Notes: generated by a model not told the origin, from the sequence alone. Counted from the first letter of the stretch, positions 11,293 through 22,781 are shown. The stretch: 64,000 bases of DNA from Thinopyrum elongatum (GCA_011799875.1 CM022302.1:522150560-522214559); one strand, 5' to 3'. A program made the numbers and translations.

Positions 11293-12007
11293 TGTAGGTC
11301 ATGGATTCTTATTTTCCTTATGAAGTGTGAAATAATATCTAAGATGGACTATGATGCATTATCTCATCTATAGGGTTGTCATGCCTCATTCTAGTAAGTT
11401 CTCATAATATTCTCTTTCTATAAACATTGTGCTTCAAGTGTTCTTTGAGTAGTTTATTATATCTCAATCATTTGTTTTTGCAAATCTCTTTCTTCTGAGT
11501 GTTTATAGGAAAAAGAAATTATTGTTCCACGTGATAAGTCATGTTTTTATTTCCAACAAATAACTTAAAGACCATTTTTCATATATGTCAAACCTTGTCT
11601 TGTGAACAATTAATCTGTTAGGTTTTTCTTCGTGGTAATAACATGATTATCGGACTTTGCTTTGAATTTATGTTCCATTGTTGAGGTAACAATGAAGATT
11701 ATCTAACTGTCAGTTAGTACGACATCCTCACTTATAAATAAGCAAAATTTCCCACAACGTTATACTGATTTTATCACCAATTAAAAGTTCACTCCAAGTC
11801 AAGTAATCTTAAAGGAGAAAGGTAGTATTTATTGTTCATTAAAAATTGTGAGACGTGTAAGCACTTAATTTGGCATTAGAAGTTGAATTTCCAGGATAAA
11901 TAAACATGACTACGAGCTTAGTAGAGCACCTTCATTTACCAAAATCTTGATAGTTCCGTGCATCAATTGATGCGGAGGCCCTCGTCGTGCCCTTCTTGAA
12001 AGGAAAA
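11293..12007. other. AT-rich intergenic DNA with a possible LINE 3' tail
   Basis: Continues the locus interrupted by copia-1. No coding frame is supported. The short segment about 11960-11990 (gcatcaattgatgcggaggcc) resembles the tail of the LINE-like element at about 45140 (gcatcgattgatgcagaggc). It may be a degenerate LINE 3' end next to the copia-2 LTR. Confidence 0.4.
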
Positions 12008-12194
12008 TATTTAGATTTAGATATCGAGGGAGAATCAGGATAAATGAAAAATGAACCAGCAGTTCTCATTATCGATGATGTGGTCATACAGGGAGATGCC
12101 TGTCTGGCAAGCCGCCGACAACTGACAAAACAACTGCCTGTGGTTAGAGAAAGCAAGGATTACTCCCATAATTTATGTTTAATTAATCCTAACA
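12008..12194 (-). repeat. Degenerate 3' LTR of copia-2
   Basis: Minus strand starts TGTTAGGATTAATTAAAC at 12194, preceded by the purine-rich ATTAGGGAG (polypurine tract). It is similar to 42909-43125 over the 'gaaagcaaggatta' and 'aattaatcctaaca' stretches. The outer boundary is approximate. Confidence 0.6.
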
Positions 12195-12419
12195 CTCCCT
12201 AATCACTCCTAGATTTTGTTAACATACTTCATCTTGATAAAGATTCCTCCGAGAAAACCATGGGGGAAATGTGAGGAACAAGGTGTTTGATATGTTCTTA
12301 AAACTCTTGCAACCTAGTGGGGAAATAAGGATAAATGATGCAACTTATAATGGTTACTGTCTTTTTTAAGTCAGTACGAGGCAAGCTCATGGAGCTTAGA
12401 GAACAATAAATATTTCATA

Positions 12420-12830
12420 TGTACTTTAGAAAAAAAGTTGGTGGGGAAACATAAAGTATGACATATGATCTTCCGTTGATATTACCTCATTAAAAACCAT
12501 GATGAGAACCTGTAAAGTAAACTCATAAAAGAAAAAGGAGTATAATATGATGCTTTGAATAGGAAATTCAGGAAGACACCCCCCTGAGTCTTGCAAATGT
12601 TGAAGCCGGCGCTCTTCGATTCCATGAACATCTTTCTGGAATGTTGAATTTGGTAGACACTTCGTGAATAAATCAACAAGATTGTCGCATGATTTGACTT
12701 TCAAGATGGGAAATATGATGATGTTGCTCATTTTTAACCTGTTTTCATCTGGGCAACACAAGCAACACTATTTTTGAGATAATGGTCCGTGGATGTAGCC
12801 ACTACGGTCTGCTTCGAAGGCTTTCAAGGG
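12420..12830 (-). pseudogene. copia-2 RNase H / pol C-terminus remnant
   Basis: Minus strand reads SKQTVVATSTDH, then ACVAQMKTG after a gap, then KSCDNLVDLFTKCLPNSTFQK and LQDSGG. These are the last landmarks of copia RNase H in the Tnt1-94-like group. Internal deletions remove the segments between them. The right edge, about 12826-12832, is where the CACTA begins. The left side runs into the 3' LTR. Confidence 0.75.
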
Positions 12831-13130
12831 ATATACATGCAATGAACGAGCTGAGCTAGAGACTTAATTACAGAAGTAATACTTACAGACAGTAGCAAGT
12901 CATGAGTTGTTTGTCGATGGCTTGTTGATTGAATAACTGAAATAATTCCACAAATTCAACATGCAACACCTCAACTCCAATGAGGTCGTGCTCATCTTTA
13001 ATTCTCAGCATCAAACTATCGATCCCATTCTTCCTGCAGCTTTTCAAGTACCACTCATGCAATTTTCGCATCATCATGTTAGAGGAGGATGATCAGGTTT
13101 GACGAGAGGCTTCCCGTGCTCGTATCTAAA
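12831..13130 (-). pseudogene. 3' part of the second CACTA gene
   Basis: Minus strand reads YEHGKPLVKP, then a frame starting MMMRKLHEWYLKSC and LFQLFNQQAIDKQLMTCYCL. Related CACTA proteins carry this just before a C48/Ulp1-type protease region. After CYCL a GTAAGT donor begins an intron that is cut off at about 12831, so any C48 exon is lost. A frame change and stops near 13090-13145 separate it from the upstream frame. Confidence 0.7.
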
Positions 13131-13144
13131 GATCTCTACTACCT

Positions 13145-15280
13145 CTAACGTTTCAAACTGTACACATCGCTCACATAATCACCAAGATTGGTACCAGACA
13201 GTAGCCCCGGATGATTAGCGATATTGCTAGACACCTTGAGCGGGGGGCACGATTGCTTCTCCTGTTCACCGAGCTGGGGAATTGTTTTCCCACTTCTTCG
13301 TTTTGCTTCCCTTGCAGCACTGGTAGTACTTCCCGACCGCCGCGCTTCACCATATATTATTCCAATACAGCGATCATAGTTGGATTGCGGCGGAGACGGT
13401 GGTGGTCGCTTAAGGGCATGCAGAGTGCGCTTCGCTTTCACCGGATCTACCGTTTCCTTCGGAGGTGGAGGTTTCCGTTCAAAATGGGCCTGCACTTCGG
13501 CTTCCACGATTTCATCGATTTCCTTGTCAGTCCTCTCATATGGTAACTTTCGAAGAGCTTTGAGGCTTGGACCAGCTTTGAATTTCTTCCCGCCTTCGCT
13601 TGTACTGCTAGCCGCCGGAGCGGCACTGTCTCTCTTCCGCCGTTGCTGAGGCGGCGGAGTCTGCTTACGCGTCGGAGGAGGCGGAGTGCACTGACGCGCC
13701 GGAGGAGGCGGAGGAGGCGGCGGAGTCCGATGACGCGCCGAAGACGGCGGCTGAGGCGGCGGAGACAGTTCACGCGCCGAAGATGACTCAGGCAGCTGAG
13801 ATGGCTGAGCTGGACTGTGAGGAGTCTGCTGAGGGGCCTCCTACGGCTGAGTCGGCATCTAGTTTGGAAGCTTGATGTACTCCTTTCTCCATAGACAGGT
13901 ACTCCTCAAAGCATTTTCCAGAAGAATATCCCCTTCACCTGTAGGGGAGTCAAGCTCCAGCCCCTCAAATCCATCCATTATTTCATCCACCGTCACAATA
14001 GCATAGCCATGTGGAATCGGACGGCAATGAAAAGTTCCCTCAGCTCGAGGAGGTACAACAGAGCCGACCGCCGCCTTCAAGGTCAGGTTCTAGCATTTCG
14101 TCATTAGAACACAATGTTCAGCTGCCGTGATACTATCCACGGGGTAGCGAGGAGCCGTGAAATCAGGTTGAACGAGCTCCGTGGAAGCCACGCTGCTTCT
14201 CCGCTGAGATGGTGGGGTAGCTTCTGGGGCAGCGTCGAAGGAAGGATCTTCGTGCCGCTGAGATGGTTGGCCAGTATCTTGCTGGCTCTCAAGTTCCTCT
14301 AGTTTTGCTAATCTTGCACTGAGCTTTTGCATTTCGCTTGCTTCCTGTTTCCTCTTTCTCTCTTGGCTTCTATAACCACCGTTGTCGGGAAACCCATGCA
14401 CCCACGGAACGGAGCCTGATGTGCCTCGTGTTCGTCCAGGGTGTTCAGGATTCCCGAGGGCCTCTGTCAGCTCGTCCTTCTCTCTGTCAGGAATGAACGT
14501 CCCTTCCTGCGCTGCCTTGATTGCTTTATGAAGCTTCCGGATGGGTATTGCAAGTTGCTTGTCCGTCCAAGCACACTCCCCTGTTTCTGGGTCCAAAGTT
14601 CCCCCAACCCCAAAGAACCAAGTCCTTGAACGATCTGGCCAGTGCAATGTCCCTCGTTGGACCCCTTTAGCAAGCAGGTCTTGCTCAGCTTTGTCCCACA
14701 ACGGCCGGTCTTTGTAGTAGCCACCTGACCCCGTGTGATGGTGATACAGCTTCTTTGCAGCATTTTGCTTGTTTGTCAGTGACCTTTTCTTACCCTTCTC
14801 CGAGTTCTTGTAGGCCACAAATGCGGGCCAGTGATCTCTTATCTTCTCATATCGACCGATGAATTCTGGAGTCTCCTCTTTCTTGACAAACTTTGTGTTC
14901 AACTCTTTCTTCCAGTTCCTGAATAGTTCTGCCATCTTCTTAAGAGCAAACGCCTTGACCCTTCGCTCTATAACTGGGTTATTCGGATCCTTCTCTCGCA
15001 GTAGGCTGAAATTTGTCATCAGCGAGGTCCAAAGATCATCTTTCAGTCTATCCTGGACATAAGAAACTTCAGGGTCCTTATTCTTATTCCATTGCTGGAT
15101 GCTGATCGGGACGCTGTCCCTAACAACAACTCCGCACTGATGTACAAATGCGTCCTTGGTCCACTTGGGAGCAATCGGTTGGCCATCTTTCGCGACTTCT
15201 GTGATCGTGAACATTTCATCCTGGTGCAACCTTTTCTTCGGGCCTTGTCTCCTTACGGAAGTTTGGCTCCATCCGGAGGG
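13145..15280 (-). pseudogene. Second CACTA gene, exon 2 (Transposase_24-like protein)
   Basis: One frame runs from the acceptor at 15280 to the stop at 13145, broken by TAG codons at 14090, 13859 and about 13844. The N-terminal half (15229-14700) has the plant Ptta/En-Spm transposase look: WTKDAFVHQCGVVV, DLWTSLMTNF, RDHWPAFVAYKNS, GSGGYYKDRPLW. Then comes a helical Gln/Glu segment (AEMQKLSARLAKLEELE-like) and a Pro-rich region of PPP and RR repeats at 13850-13650. A charged tail follows (KALRKLPYERTDKEIDEIVE). In En/Spm systems the second protein binds subterminal repeats and helps TNP2. That role is inferred. Confidence 0.8.
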
Positions 15281-15371
15281 CTAAAAGAAGAAAGAAGCGT
15301 TAATATATGTACATACCAAAACAATTAATGCATCAAGTCAGCACATGCTTAACATATATATATATATATAC
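15281..15371 (-). other. Intron of the second CACTA gene
   Basis: Minus strand begins GTATATATATA after ...GTTGAG and ends TTCTTTTAG before CCCTCCGG. This 91-bp intron joins the acidic first exon to the Transposase_24-like exon. It contains a TA microsatellite at the donor. Confidence 0.65.
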
Positions 15372-15617
15372 CTCAACGGACTTTGCAGCAGTTAAGGCTT
15401 CCTCCTCCGTTCGGTCACCGGAGCCGTGATCATGATCTCCTTCCTCCGCCATTCGGTCACCGGAGCCGTCATGATCTCCTTGCTCCTCCATTGTTGGATC
15501 ACCGGAGCCGTCATCCTCTCCTTCCTGACCATCGGTGTCGTTGAGAAACGACAAGGGATCACCTCCGTCGCGGATTATATCCCCCAACAATTCTTCTTGT
15601 TCTAAGTCTCTGTCCAT
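15372..15617 (-). CDS. Second CACTA gene, exon 1 (acidic N-terminus)
   Basis: ATG at 15617 opens MDRDLEQEELLGDIIRDGGD. An acidic repeat follows in which DGSGD and HDGSGDR units recur three or four times (GSGDPTMEEQGDH, GSGDRMAEEGDH, GSGDRTEEEA). The frame is open to the donor at 15371. The start fits the usual MD-acidic beginning of this gene in Caspar-like elements. The acidic tandem repeats probably vary in number between copies. Confidence 0.65.
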
Positions 15618-15979
15618 AGTTTCTGCAAATATTACAACATGGCAATATAAAAACATGAGAGATGGATTAGTGGCAAACATAGACCTAGCTAATAACAACA
15701 AGGAATCATATGCATATATGAGCAATGGATTAGTTGCGGACCGCCTCTCTCATGCATGTCCGACGTCCCCCCTCATGTCGAAGTTATCGGGGTTATACTT
15801 TCAGGAGAGGACACTTTGCAAAAAATAATCGCTATGCAGGAGATCAAACTATCCATTCTACCCCATTGACCTATGTCGGCCGCCTACCGAATAAATAAAG
15901 TCCCTTCGGTTCACTAAGGTAAGACCGGTGAATTAAACGCCAATATATAGTATTATACATAACAATTATGGGTAGGGGC

Positions 15980-16366
15980 GGGAGGGGGTAGATCAACAAC
16001 GACGCTCTTTCTTCTAGGGTTTGGGTGGCCTCGATAGTTTGTCGGGCGAGCGGACCGCCTCTCTCATGCATGTCCGATGTCCCCCTCATGTCGAAGTTAT
16101 CGGGGAGGGGGTAGATCAACAATGACGCTCTTTCTTCTAGGGTTTGGGTGGCCTCGATAGTTGGTCGGGCGAGTCGGACCGCCTCTCTTTCCATGCATGT
16201 CCTACGTCCCCCTCATGTCGAAGTTATCGGGGAGGGGGTAGATCGACAATGACGCTCTTTCTTCTAGGGTTTGGGTGGCCTCGATAGTTGGTCGGGCGAG
16301 CGGACCGCCTCTCTCTCATGCATGTCCGACGTCCCCCCTCATGTCGAAGTTATCGGGGAGGGGGTA
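15980..16366. repeat. Tandem array of about 126-bp units in CACTA leader
   Basis: The phrase gggagggggta(g/a)at recurs at 15980, 16103, 16230 and 16356, giving spacings of 123, 127 and 126. Each unit contains ctctttcttctagggtttgg, a cggaccgcctctct segment and catgtcgaagttatcgggg. A diverged partial unit lies at 15737-15800. The array sits between the promoter palindrome (17029-17184) and the ATG at 15617. Confidence 0.88.
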
Positions 16367-16699
16367 AATTTAACTTAGTGATTCTTTTAATTAACTCATT
16401 TTGAATATATGAACATTTTAACTTAGTAACTTGGTAAATTTTAACTAATTTCTATGAACAAAAAAATATTCTATGTACAAAAAAAACATCATATGATCAT
16501 TTTCTATATATATACATCCATCCATCCATCCATACATACATACACATACATATATACATGGACCAAAAAATGCTATGAACAAAAAAATATTCTATGAACA
16601 AAAAAAATCATCATATGAACAAAAAAAAAGCATGCATCATCTATCGTCAACATTATCATCTAACAATCATCTATCATCAACATCATCATCTAACAATCA

Positions 16700-17028
16700 T
16701 CATCATCAAAATAATCATAAAAAACAGGGGACAGGGAGGAAAGGGGGCCGGCCGGACCGAACAGGGAGGAGGGGCGGCGTCGTCGGGCAGGGCGGGGGCA
16801 CGGGGCGGCGTCGGGGTAGGGGCACGGGGCGGCGTCAGGGCAGGGCACGGGGCAAAGCGTCGAGGCAGGGCAGGGCGCGGGGAGCGGCGCTGGCGTCATG
16901 GCAGGGCGCGCGTCGGGGCAGAGGGCATCGAGGGCGTCGACGGCGAGGTGGAGCAGCCTGACGGCGAGGGCATCGACGGCGAGCTCGGGCAGCCTGGCGG
17001 CGTCGATGTGCTCGGCGTCGTCGGGGGC
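16700..17028 (-). other. GC-rich leader of the second CACTA gene
   Basis: A cgg/gca-rich stretch directly downstream (minus strand) of a TATA-containing repeat arm. Frames on both strands are Arg/Gly/Pro/Ala low complexity. It probably forms the untranslated leader, perhaps with a spliced intron before 15617. No protein is called. Confidence 0.45.
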
Positions 17029-17184
17029 AACTGCTAGATGAAATCTGAAAAATTCCTAAGTGTTGCTTATATACACAAAGCATTGGTCCCGGTTGGTGGC
17101 ACCAACCGGGACGAAACCAACCGGGACCAATGCTTTGTGTATATAAGCAACACTTAGGAATTTTTCAAATTTCATCTAGCAGTT
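17029..17184. repeat. Near-perfect palindrome containing two divergent TATA boxes
   Basis: Arms 17029-17097 and 17116-17184 are 69 bp each with one mismatch, separated by 18 bp. Each arm carries the CACTA word ggtcccggtt at its inner end and a tatataag TATA box (minus strand at about 17065-17075, plus strand at 17138-17148). The left arm reads into the leader of the second CACTA gene. The right arm faces 17185 onward, where no gene follows. Confidence 0.9.
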
Positions 17185-17199
17185 CCCTAAGGGCGGGAA

Positions 17200-17516
17200 G
17201 CAGAGACCTTTAGTCCCGGTTGGTGGCACAAACCGGGATGAAAAGGGGGGGCATTGGTCCCGGTTGGTGCCACCAACCGGGACGAAAGGGGGGTGCTGCC
17301 GCGGCCAAAAGTTTAGTCCCACCTCGCTAGTTGAGAGGGGCTCGGAGTGGTTTATAAGCGCCGCTGCCGCTGCCCTCTCGAGCTCCTCTCTAATGCAGGC
17401 AGTACTTGCCTATTTGACGCCCTGTTGGGCCTGCTGGGTCCGCGGGCCTGCATCCTGGCCCATTTACAGATGGGTTTCTAGTCGTATGCAGGCCGTGGTG
17501 GCCTAGTAGGCGGGCA
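17200..17516. repeat. Internal CACTA repeat block
   Basis: Further ggtcccggtt/aaccgggac inverted pairs at 17213-17237 and 17250-17284, then a tttagtcccacctcgctag stretch and a tttataagc TATA-like word at 17351. These match the subterminal repeat vocabulary at 40580-40870 and are probably transposase-binding or promoter sequences between the two CACTA genes. Confidence 0.65.
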
Positions 17517-18118
17517 ATTTTTTTTCTGTTATTTTAGTTTGCTATTAAAGATTTTAACAAAAAAAACTTTATGAAAATTCTTTTTAGTTGATATTTTTTG
17601 ATTCTTTTTAGTTCATTCTTTTTAGTTAATGTTTTAGTTGATTCTTTTTAGTTCATTCTTTTTAGTTCATTTTTTAACAAATAAATACTTTGATAATTTT
17701 AGTTAATATTTTAGTTGATTCTTTATAGTTGATTCTTTTTAGTTAATATTTTAGTTGATTCTTTTTAGTTCATTCTTTTTAACAAATAAATACTTTGATA
17801 ATTTTAGTTAATATTTTTTAAATTCTTTTTAGTTCATTATTTTTAACAAATAAATACTTTGATAATTTATTAATATTTTAGTTGATTCTTTTTAGTTCAC
17901 TCTTTTTAGTTTAATGTTTTAGTTGATTCTTTTTAGTTAATATTTTAGTTGATTCTTTTTAGTTCATTCTTCTTAACAAATAAATACTTTGATCATTTTA
18001 GTTAATATTTTTTTGATACTTTTTAGTTCATTCTTTTTAACAAATAAATACTTTGATAATTTTAGTTAATATTATTTTGATTCTTTTTAGTTCATTCTTT
18101 TTGCTATTAGTTCATTCT
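17517..18118. repeat. AT-rich tandem repeats
   Basis: The words gattctttttagttcattc and aacaaataaatactttgataatttta recur many times in variable order, with units of roughly 60-90 bp. The block lies downstream of tnp2 within the CACTA. No coding potential. Confidence 0.85.
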
Positions 18119-18121
18119 TTG

Positions 18122-18334
18122 AGCTAAATGACCCTGAAATTGAAAAGCACTACAAATGAACTCTTAAAATGTTGAAAGTTGGCATGGTATAATCATTTCA
18201 CCCACATAGCATGTGCTAAAAAGTTGAGAGGGTTACGGCAAAAACTGGATGCACTTCGTGTACAAAATGGACAATCTCTTTCGAAGTATCACAGTTTCGG
18301 ACAAAAACTCATCTACTACAAAGGGATTTCATTT
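18122..18334. repeat. Direct repeat, copy 1 (CACTA internal)
   Basis: About 213 bp from agctaaatgaccctgaaatt to gggatttcattt. The second copy is at 18459-18673, offset by 337 bp, with few differences. Confidence 0.88.
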
Positions 18335-18458
18335 TTTTGAACTTATTTTAACTCCAGACTTTTTGTGCGTTCAACATGCACCATTCAAAGCCACATCATC
18401 AATTTTCAACCCTTTCTGACTTCATTTGGTATTTTTCATGCATTTACTGATTTTTTTT

Positions 18459-18673
18459 AGCTAAATGACCCTGAAATTGAAAAGCACTACAAATGAACTC
18501 TGAAAAGGTTGAAAGCTGGCATGGTATCATCATTTCACCCACATAGCATGTGCTAAAAAGTTGAGAGGGTTACGGCAAAAACTGGATCCACTTCATGTCC
18601 AAAATGGACAATCTCTTTCGAAGTATCAGGGTTTCGGACGAAAACTCGTCTGTTACAAAAGGCATTTCATTTC
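18459..18673. repeat. Direct repeat, copy 2 (CACTA internal)
   Basis: Matches 18122-18334. The 124-bp spacer (18335-18458) is not repeated. The pair lies just downstream of the tnp2 stop. Confidence 0.88.
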
Positions 18674-18740
18674 TTGACATGTAACTGCAGTGATATTCCA
18701 GATAAAAGCCATCATCAGAATAGTTGTGGAGAGAAAGTCT

Positions 18741-18881
18741 TCACTTTTTCTTCGCGTGTGTCCCTTGCTTATTGCCCCGTAACCATGGATAATCTTCATC
18801 GTTTAACATGGTGCTTGGGTCAGCCTTGACTTTGAAGGGAGAAATTTCATGAAACTTTTCATAATCTTCAAACATGTCTGT
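18741..18881 (-). pseudogene. tnp2: tnp2 transposase, C-terminal segment
   Basis: Minus strand reads DMFEDYEKFHEISPFKVKAD, then NDEDYPWLRGNK and a basic end HAKKK before TGA at 18741-18743. This is the usual TNP2 ending. The reading enters from 26865, across gypsy-2, whose TSD tctgt lies within the coding sequence on both sides. I see no stop in this piece. Confidence 0.85.
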
Positions 18882-20481
18882 TGATACGTCTCCAACGTAT
18901 CTATAATTTTTGATTGTTCCATGCTGTTATATTATCATTCTTGGATGTTTTACAATCATTTTATATCAACTTTATATCATTTTTTGGGACTAACCTATTG
19001 ACATAGTGCCCAGTGCCAGTTGCTGTTTTTTGCTTGTTTTTTACTTTGCAGGAAATCAATACCAAACGGAGTCCAAACGCAGCAAAACTTTTTGGTGATT
19101 TTTTCTAGACCAGAAGACACAAGTTGGGCCAAGAAAGCACCTAAGGGGGGCTCCGAGGGGAGCACAACCCACCAGGGCGCATCTTGGGGCCCAGGCATGC
19201 CCAGGTGGGTTGTGCCCACCTCGGCCACCTCCCGCACTGCCTCTTTGCTCTATAAATACCCCAATATTCCAGAAACCCTAGGGGAGTCGACGAAAATCAA
19301 TTCCAGCCGCCGCAAGTTCCAAAAACCACAGATCCAATCTAGACACCATCACGGAGGGGTTCATCATCCTCATTGGTGCCTCTCCGATGATGCGAGTAGT
19401 CCATTGTAGACCTACGGGCCCGTAGTTAGTAGCTAGATGGATTTTTCTCTCTCTTTTGATTCTCAATACAATGGTCTCTTGGAGATCTATTTGATGTAAC
19501 TCTTTTTGCGGTGTGTTTGTTGGGATCCGATGAACTTTGAGTTTATGATCAGATCTATGTTTTTATCCATGAAAGTTATTTGAGTCTTTTGATCTCTTAT
19601 ATGCATGATTACTTATAGCCTCGTATTTCTTCTTCGAATCTTTTGTTTAGTTAGGCCAACTAGATCGATTTTTCTTGCCATGGGAAGAGGTGCTTTGTGA
19701 TGGGTTCGATCTTACGGTGCTTGATCCCAGTGACAGAAGGGGAACCGACACGTATGTATCGTTGCTATTAAGGATAACAAGATGGGGTCTATTTCTACAT
19801 AAATAGATCTTGTCTACATCATGTCATCGTTCTTATTGCATTACTCTGTTTCTCCATGAACTTAATACACTAGATGCATGCTGGATAGCGGTCGATGTGT
19901 GGAGTAATAGTAGTAGATGCAGGCAGGAGTCGGTCTACTAATCTTGGACGTGATGCCTATATAATGATCATTGCCTGGACATCATCATAATTATTTGAAG
20001 TTCTATCAACTGCCCAACAGTAATTTGTTTACCCACCGTATGCTATTTTTCTCGAGAGAAGACACTAGTGAAATCTACGGCCCCCGGGTCTATTTTCTCA
20101 TCATATATTTTCAGATCTATTTTCCTATTTGCCATTTTATTTATTTGCCACTTTTATTTTCAGATCTATATTTCTAAAAACCCAAAAATATTTTGCTTCA
20201 CTTTATTTTATTTGCGATCTATTTATCCAATCTAGTACAATTTACCTCACGTCCGTTTGCCAATTTCTGGCACCGTTACCCGAAAGGGATTGACAACCCC
20301 TTTAACACATCAGGTTGCAAGTATTTGTTCTTTGTGTGCAGTTGCTGTTGACGTAGTGTTGCTTGGTTCTCCTACTGGTTCGATAACCTAGGTCTCATCA
20401 CTGAGGGAAATACCTACCGTTGTTGTGCTGCATCATCCCTTCCTCTTTGGGGAAATACCGACGTAGTTCAAGCAAACATCA
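18882..20481 (+). repeat. 5' LTR of gypsy-2
   Basis: A GC-rich hairpin (about 19155-19224) lies just upstream of a ctctataaatacccc TATA box (19247-19261), the likely start of U3/R transcription. It pairs with 25263-26864. The hairpin loop region differs from the 3' LTR. Confidence 0.92.
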
Positions 20482-20491
20482 AAAGGAATTA

Positions 20492-20510
20492 CTAGCGCCG
20501 TTGCCGGGGA
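20492..20510 (+). other. Primer-binding site of gypsy-2 (tRNA-Asp type)
   Basis: tagcgccgttgccgggga, 10 nt after the LTR. It differs by one base from the tggcgccgttgccgggga of gypsy-1. Confidence 0.8.
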
Positions 20511-20695
20511 GACATCATCAATATCTACCAGGTTCCTAATCACAAATCTCATCTCCTTGCAATTTACATTATTTGCCATTTGCCTCTCGTTTTCCTCTCC
20601 CCCACTTCAAAAAAATTTGCCGTTTTATTCGCCCTCTTTTTCGTTCGTCGTTTTCTCATCAGATCTGTTTTTGAGTGCAATCTTCTTGCGTAGTC

Positions 20696-22781
20696 ATGAT
20701 GACTCAAGAGAACACCAAGTTGTGTGATTTCTCCAATACCAACAACAATGATTTTATTTTCACTCTGATTGCTCCTCCCGCCACTAGTGCGGAGTCTTGT
20801 GATATTAATGCCGCTTTGTTGACTCTTGTTATGAAAGATCAATTTTCCGGTACTCCTAGTGAGGATGCCACGTCCCATCTTAACACATTCGTGGAATTAT
20901 GCGATATGCAAAAGAAAAAAGATGTGGACAATGATATTGTGAAGTTGAAATTATTCCCATTTTCTTTGCGAGATCGTGCAAAAATTTGGTTTTCTTCTTT
21001 GCCTCGCAATAGTATCAATTCTTGGGATAAGTGCAAAGATGCTTTTATTACTAAGTATTTTTTGCCAGCGAAAATTAGTTCCCTTAGGACACAAATCATG
21101 AATTTTAAGCAACTTGAGCATGAACATGTTGCGCAATCTTGGGAAAGAATGAAATTGATGCTAAGAAATTGTCCTACTCATGGTTTAAATCTTTGGATGA
21201 TCATACAAATTTTTTATGCGGGATTGAATTTTGTTTCTAGAAATCTTTTAGAGTCCGCCGCGGTTGGTACTTTTATGGAAATTACTTTGTGTGAAGCTAC
21301 TAAATTGCTAGACAATATTATGGCAAATTATTCACAATGGCATACCGAAAGAGCTCCTACTAGTAAAAAGGTTAATTCGGTTGAAGAAATTTCTTCTTTG
21401 AGTGAAAAAGTTGATGCTCTTATGAAATTGGTTGCTAATAAAAGTGCTCCTATTGATTTTAATGACTTGCCTTTGTCTACCTTGATTGAGCAAAATAGCG
21501 ATGCTGTAGATGTGAATTTTATCTCTTGAAACAATTTCAATAACAATGCTTATAGAGGTAATTTTAATCCTAGGCCTTTTCCTAGTAATTCCTCTAATAA
21601 TTATGGTATTTACTTTGGTAATCCTTATTATAATAATAATAGGAACACCTCTGATTTTGAGAATAATATTAAAGAATTTATCAATGCTCAAAAGAATTTT
21701 AACACTACGATGGAAGAAAATTTGAGTAAGATTGATGATTTGTCTAGAAGCGTTGATAGAATTTCTCATGATGTAGAAAATCTCAAGATGAAATTTTTTG
21801 TGCCTAAGGTTGAAGAATCAATTAAAGCTTTATATGTTTTTATGGATGAAAGTAAAAAAAGAACCGCTATACTTAGAGCTAGTAGAGAATTTTTAGAAAA
21901 AGCTTTTTCCAGTGATTGCTTTCACAAAAATGATGAAGATCTTAAAGTGATTGGTGTTTCTTCTATTGATTCCTTTTTTAGTAAAATTAAAATTGATGAA
22001 AAAGGGACTGAAGAAGAGTCAACTTTAGCTAGAAGGCGCCCCGATAATTTGGAGGGTGAAAATCTTGTTGAGAAAATTGATAAAAGTGGGTTTGGAGAGG
22101 TCAAAACTTTAACTAGTGATGTGCCCACTCTTTTGGATTACAAAGACTTTAATTATGATAATTTCTCTCTGATTGATTGTATTTCTTTGTTTCAATCCAT
22201 GATAAATTCACCCCATGCCTATGAACAAAATAAAGCTTTTACTAAACATATTGTTGATGCTAGGATGAAAGCTTTGGAAGAAAAGTTGGAATTAGAGGTC
22301 TCAATTCCTAGAAAGATACATGATGAATGGGAACCTACTATCAAAGTCAAGATTAAGAAATTATGAGTGTTTTGCTTTATGTGATTTGGGTGCTAGTGTT
22401 TCTACAATTCCGAAATCTTTATGTGATGTGCTTGGTCTTACCGATATTGAAGAATGTTCTTTAAATTTGCACTTGGCGGATTCTACTATTAAAAAGCCTA
22501 CGGGAAGAATTAATGATGTTCTTATTCTTGCAAATAGGAATTATGTTCCCATAGATTTTATTGTTCTTGATATTGATTGCAATCCGTCTTGTCCAATTAT
22601 TCTTGGTAGACCGTTTTTGCGCACTATAGGTGCCGTGATTGATATGAAAGAAGTGAACATCAAATTCCAATTTCCTTTGAGAAAGGGTATGGAAAACTTC
22701 CCTAGAACAAGAATTAAGCAACCATATGAATCAATCATGAGGGCATCTTATGGATCTAGAAACAAAGATGACAATACTTAG
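20696..22781 (+). pseudogene. gag-pro: gypsy-2 gag plus aspartic protease
   Basis: ATG at 20696 (a second ATG follows at once) opens MMTQENTKLCDFS. The retrotransposon gag domain is at residues about 50-190 (LFPFSLRDRAKIWFSSLP, SWDKCKDAFITKYF). An Asn-rich stretch and helical spacer follow. The protease segment near 22380-22620 has CDLGASVSTIPKSLC and an ILGRPFLRT flap motif. A TGA at 21527 and a one-base gain near 22355 break the frame. The protein ends at TAG 22779-22781 with no RT behind it. The DLGAS protease style is that of the Athila/Tat side of plant gypsies. Confidence 0.85.

Noticed and set aside
15353..15370. TA repeat as a promoter TATA
   Set aside because: It lies at the 5' splice site of the CACTA gene intron. 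It is better explained as intron microsatellite.
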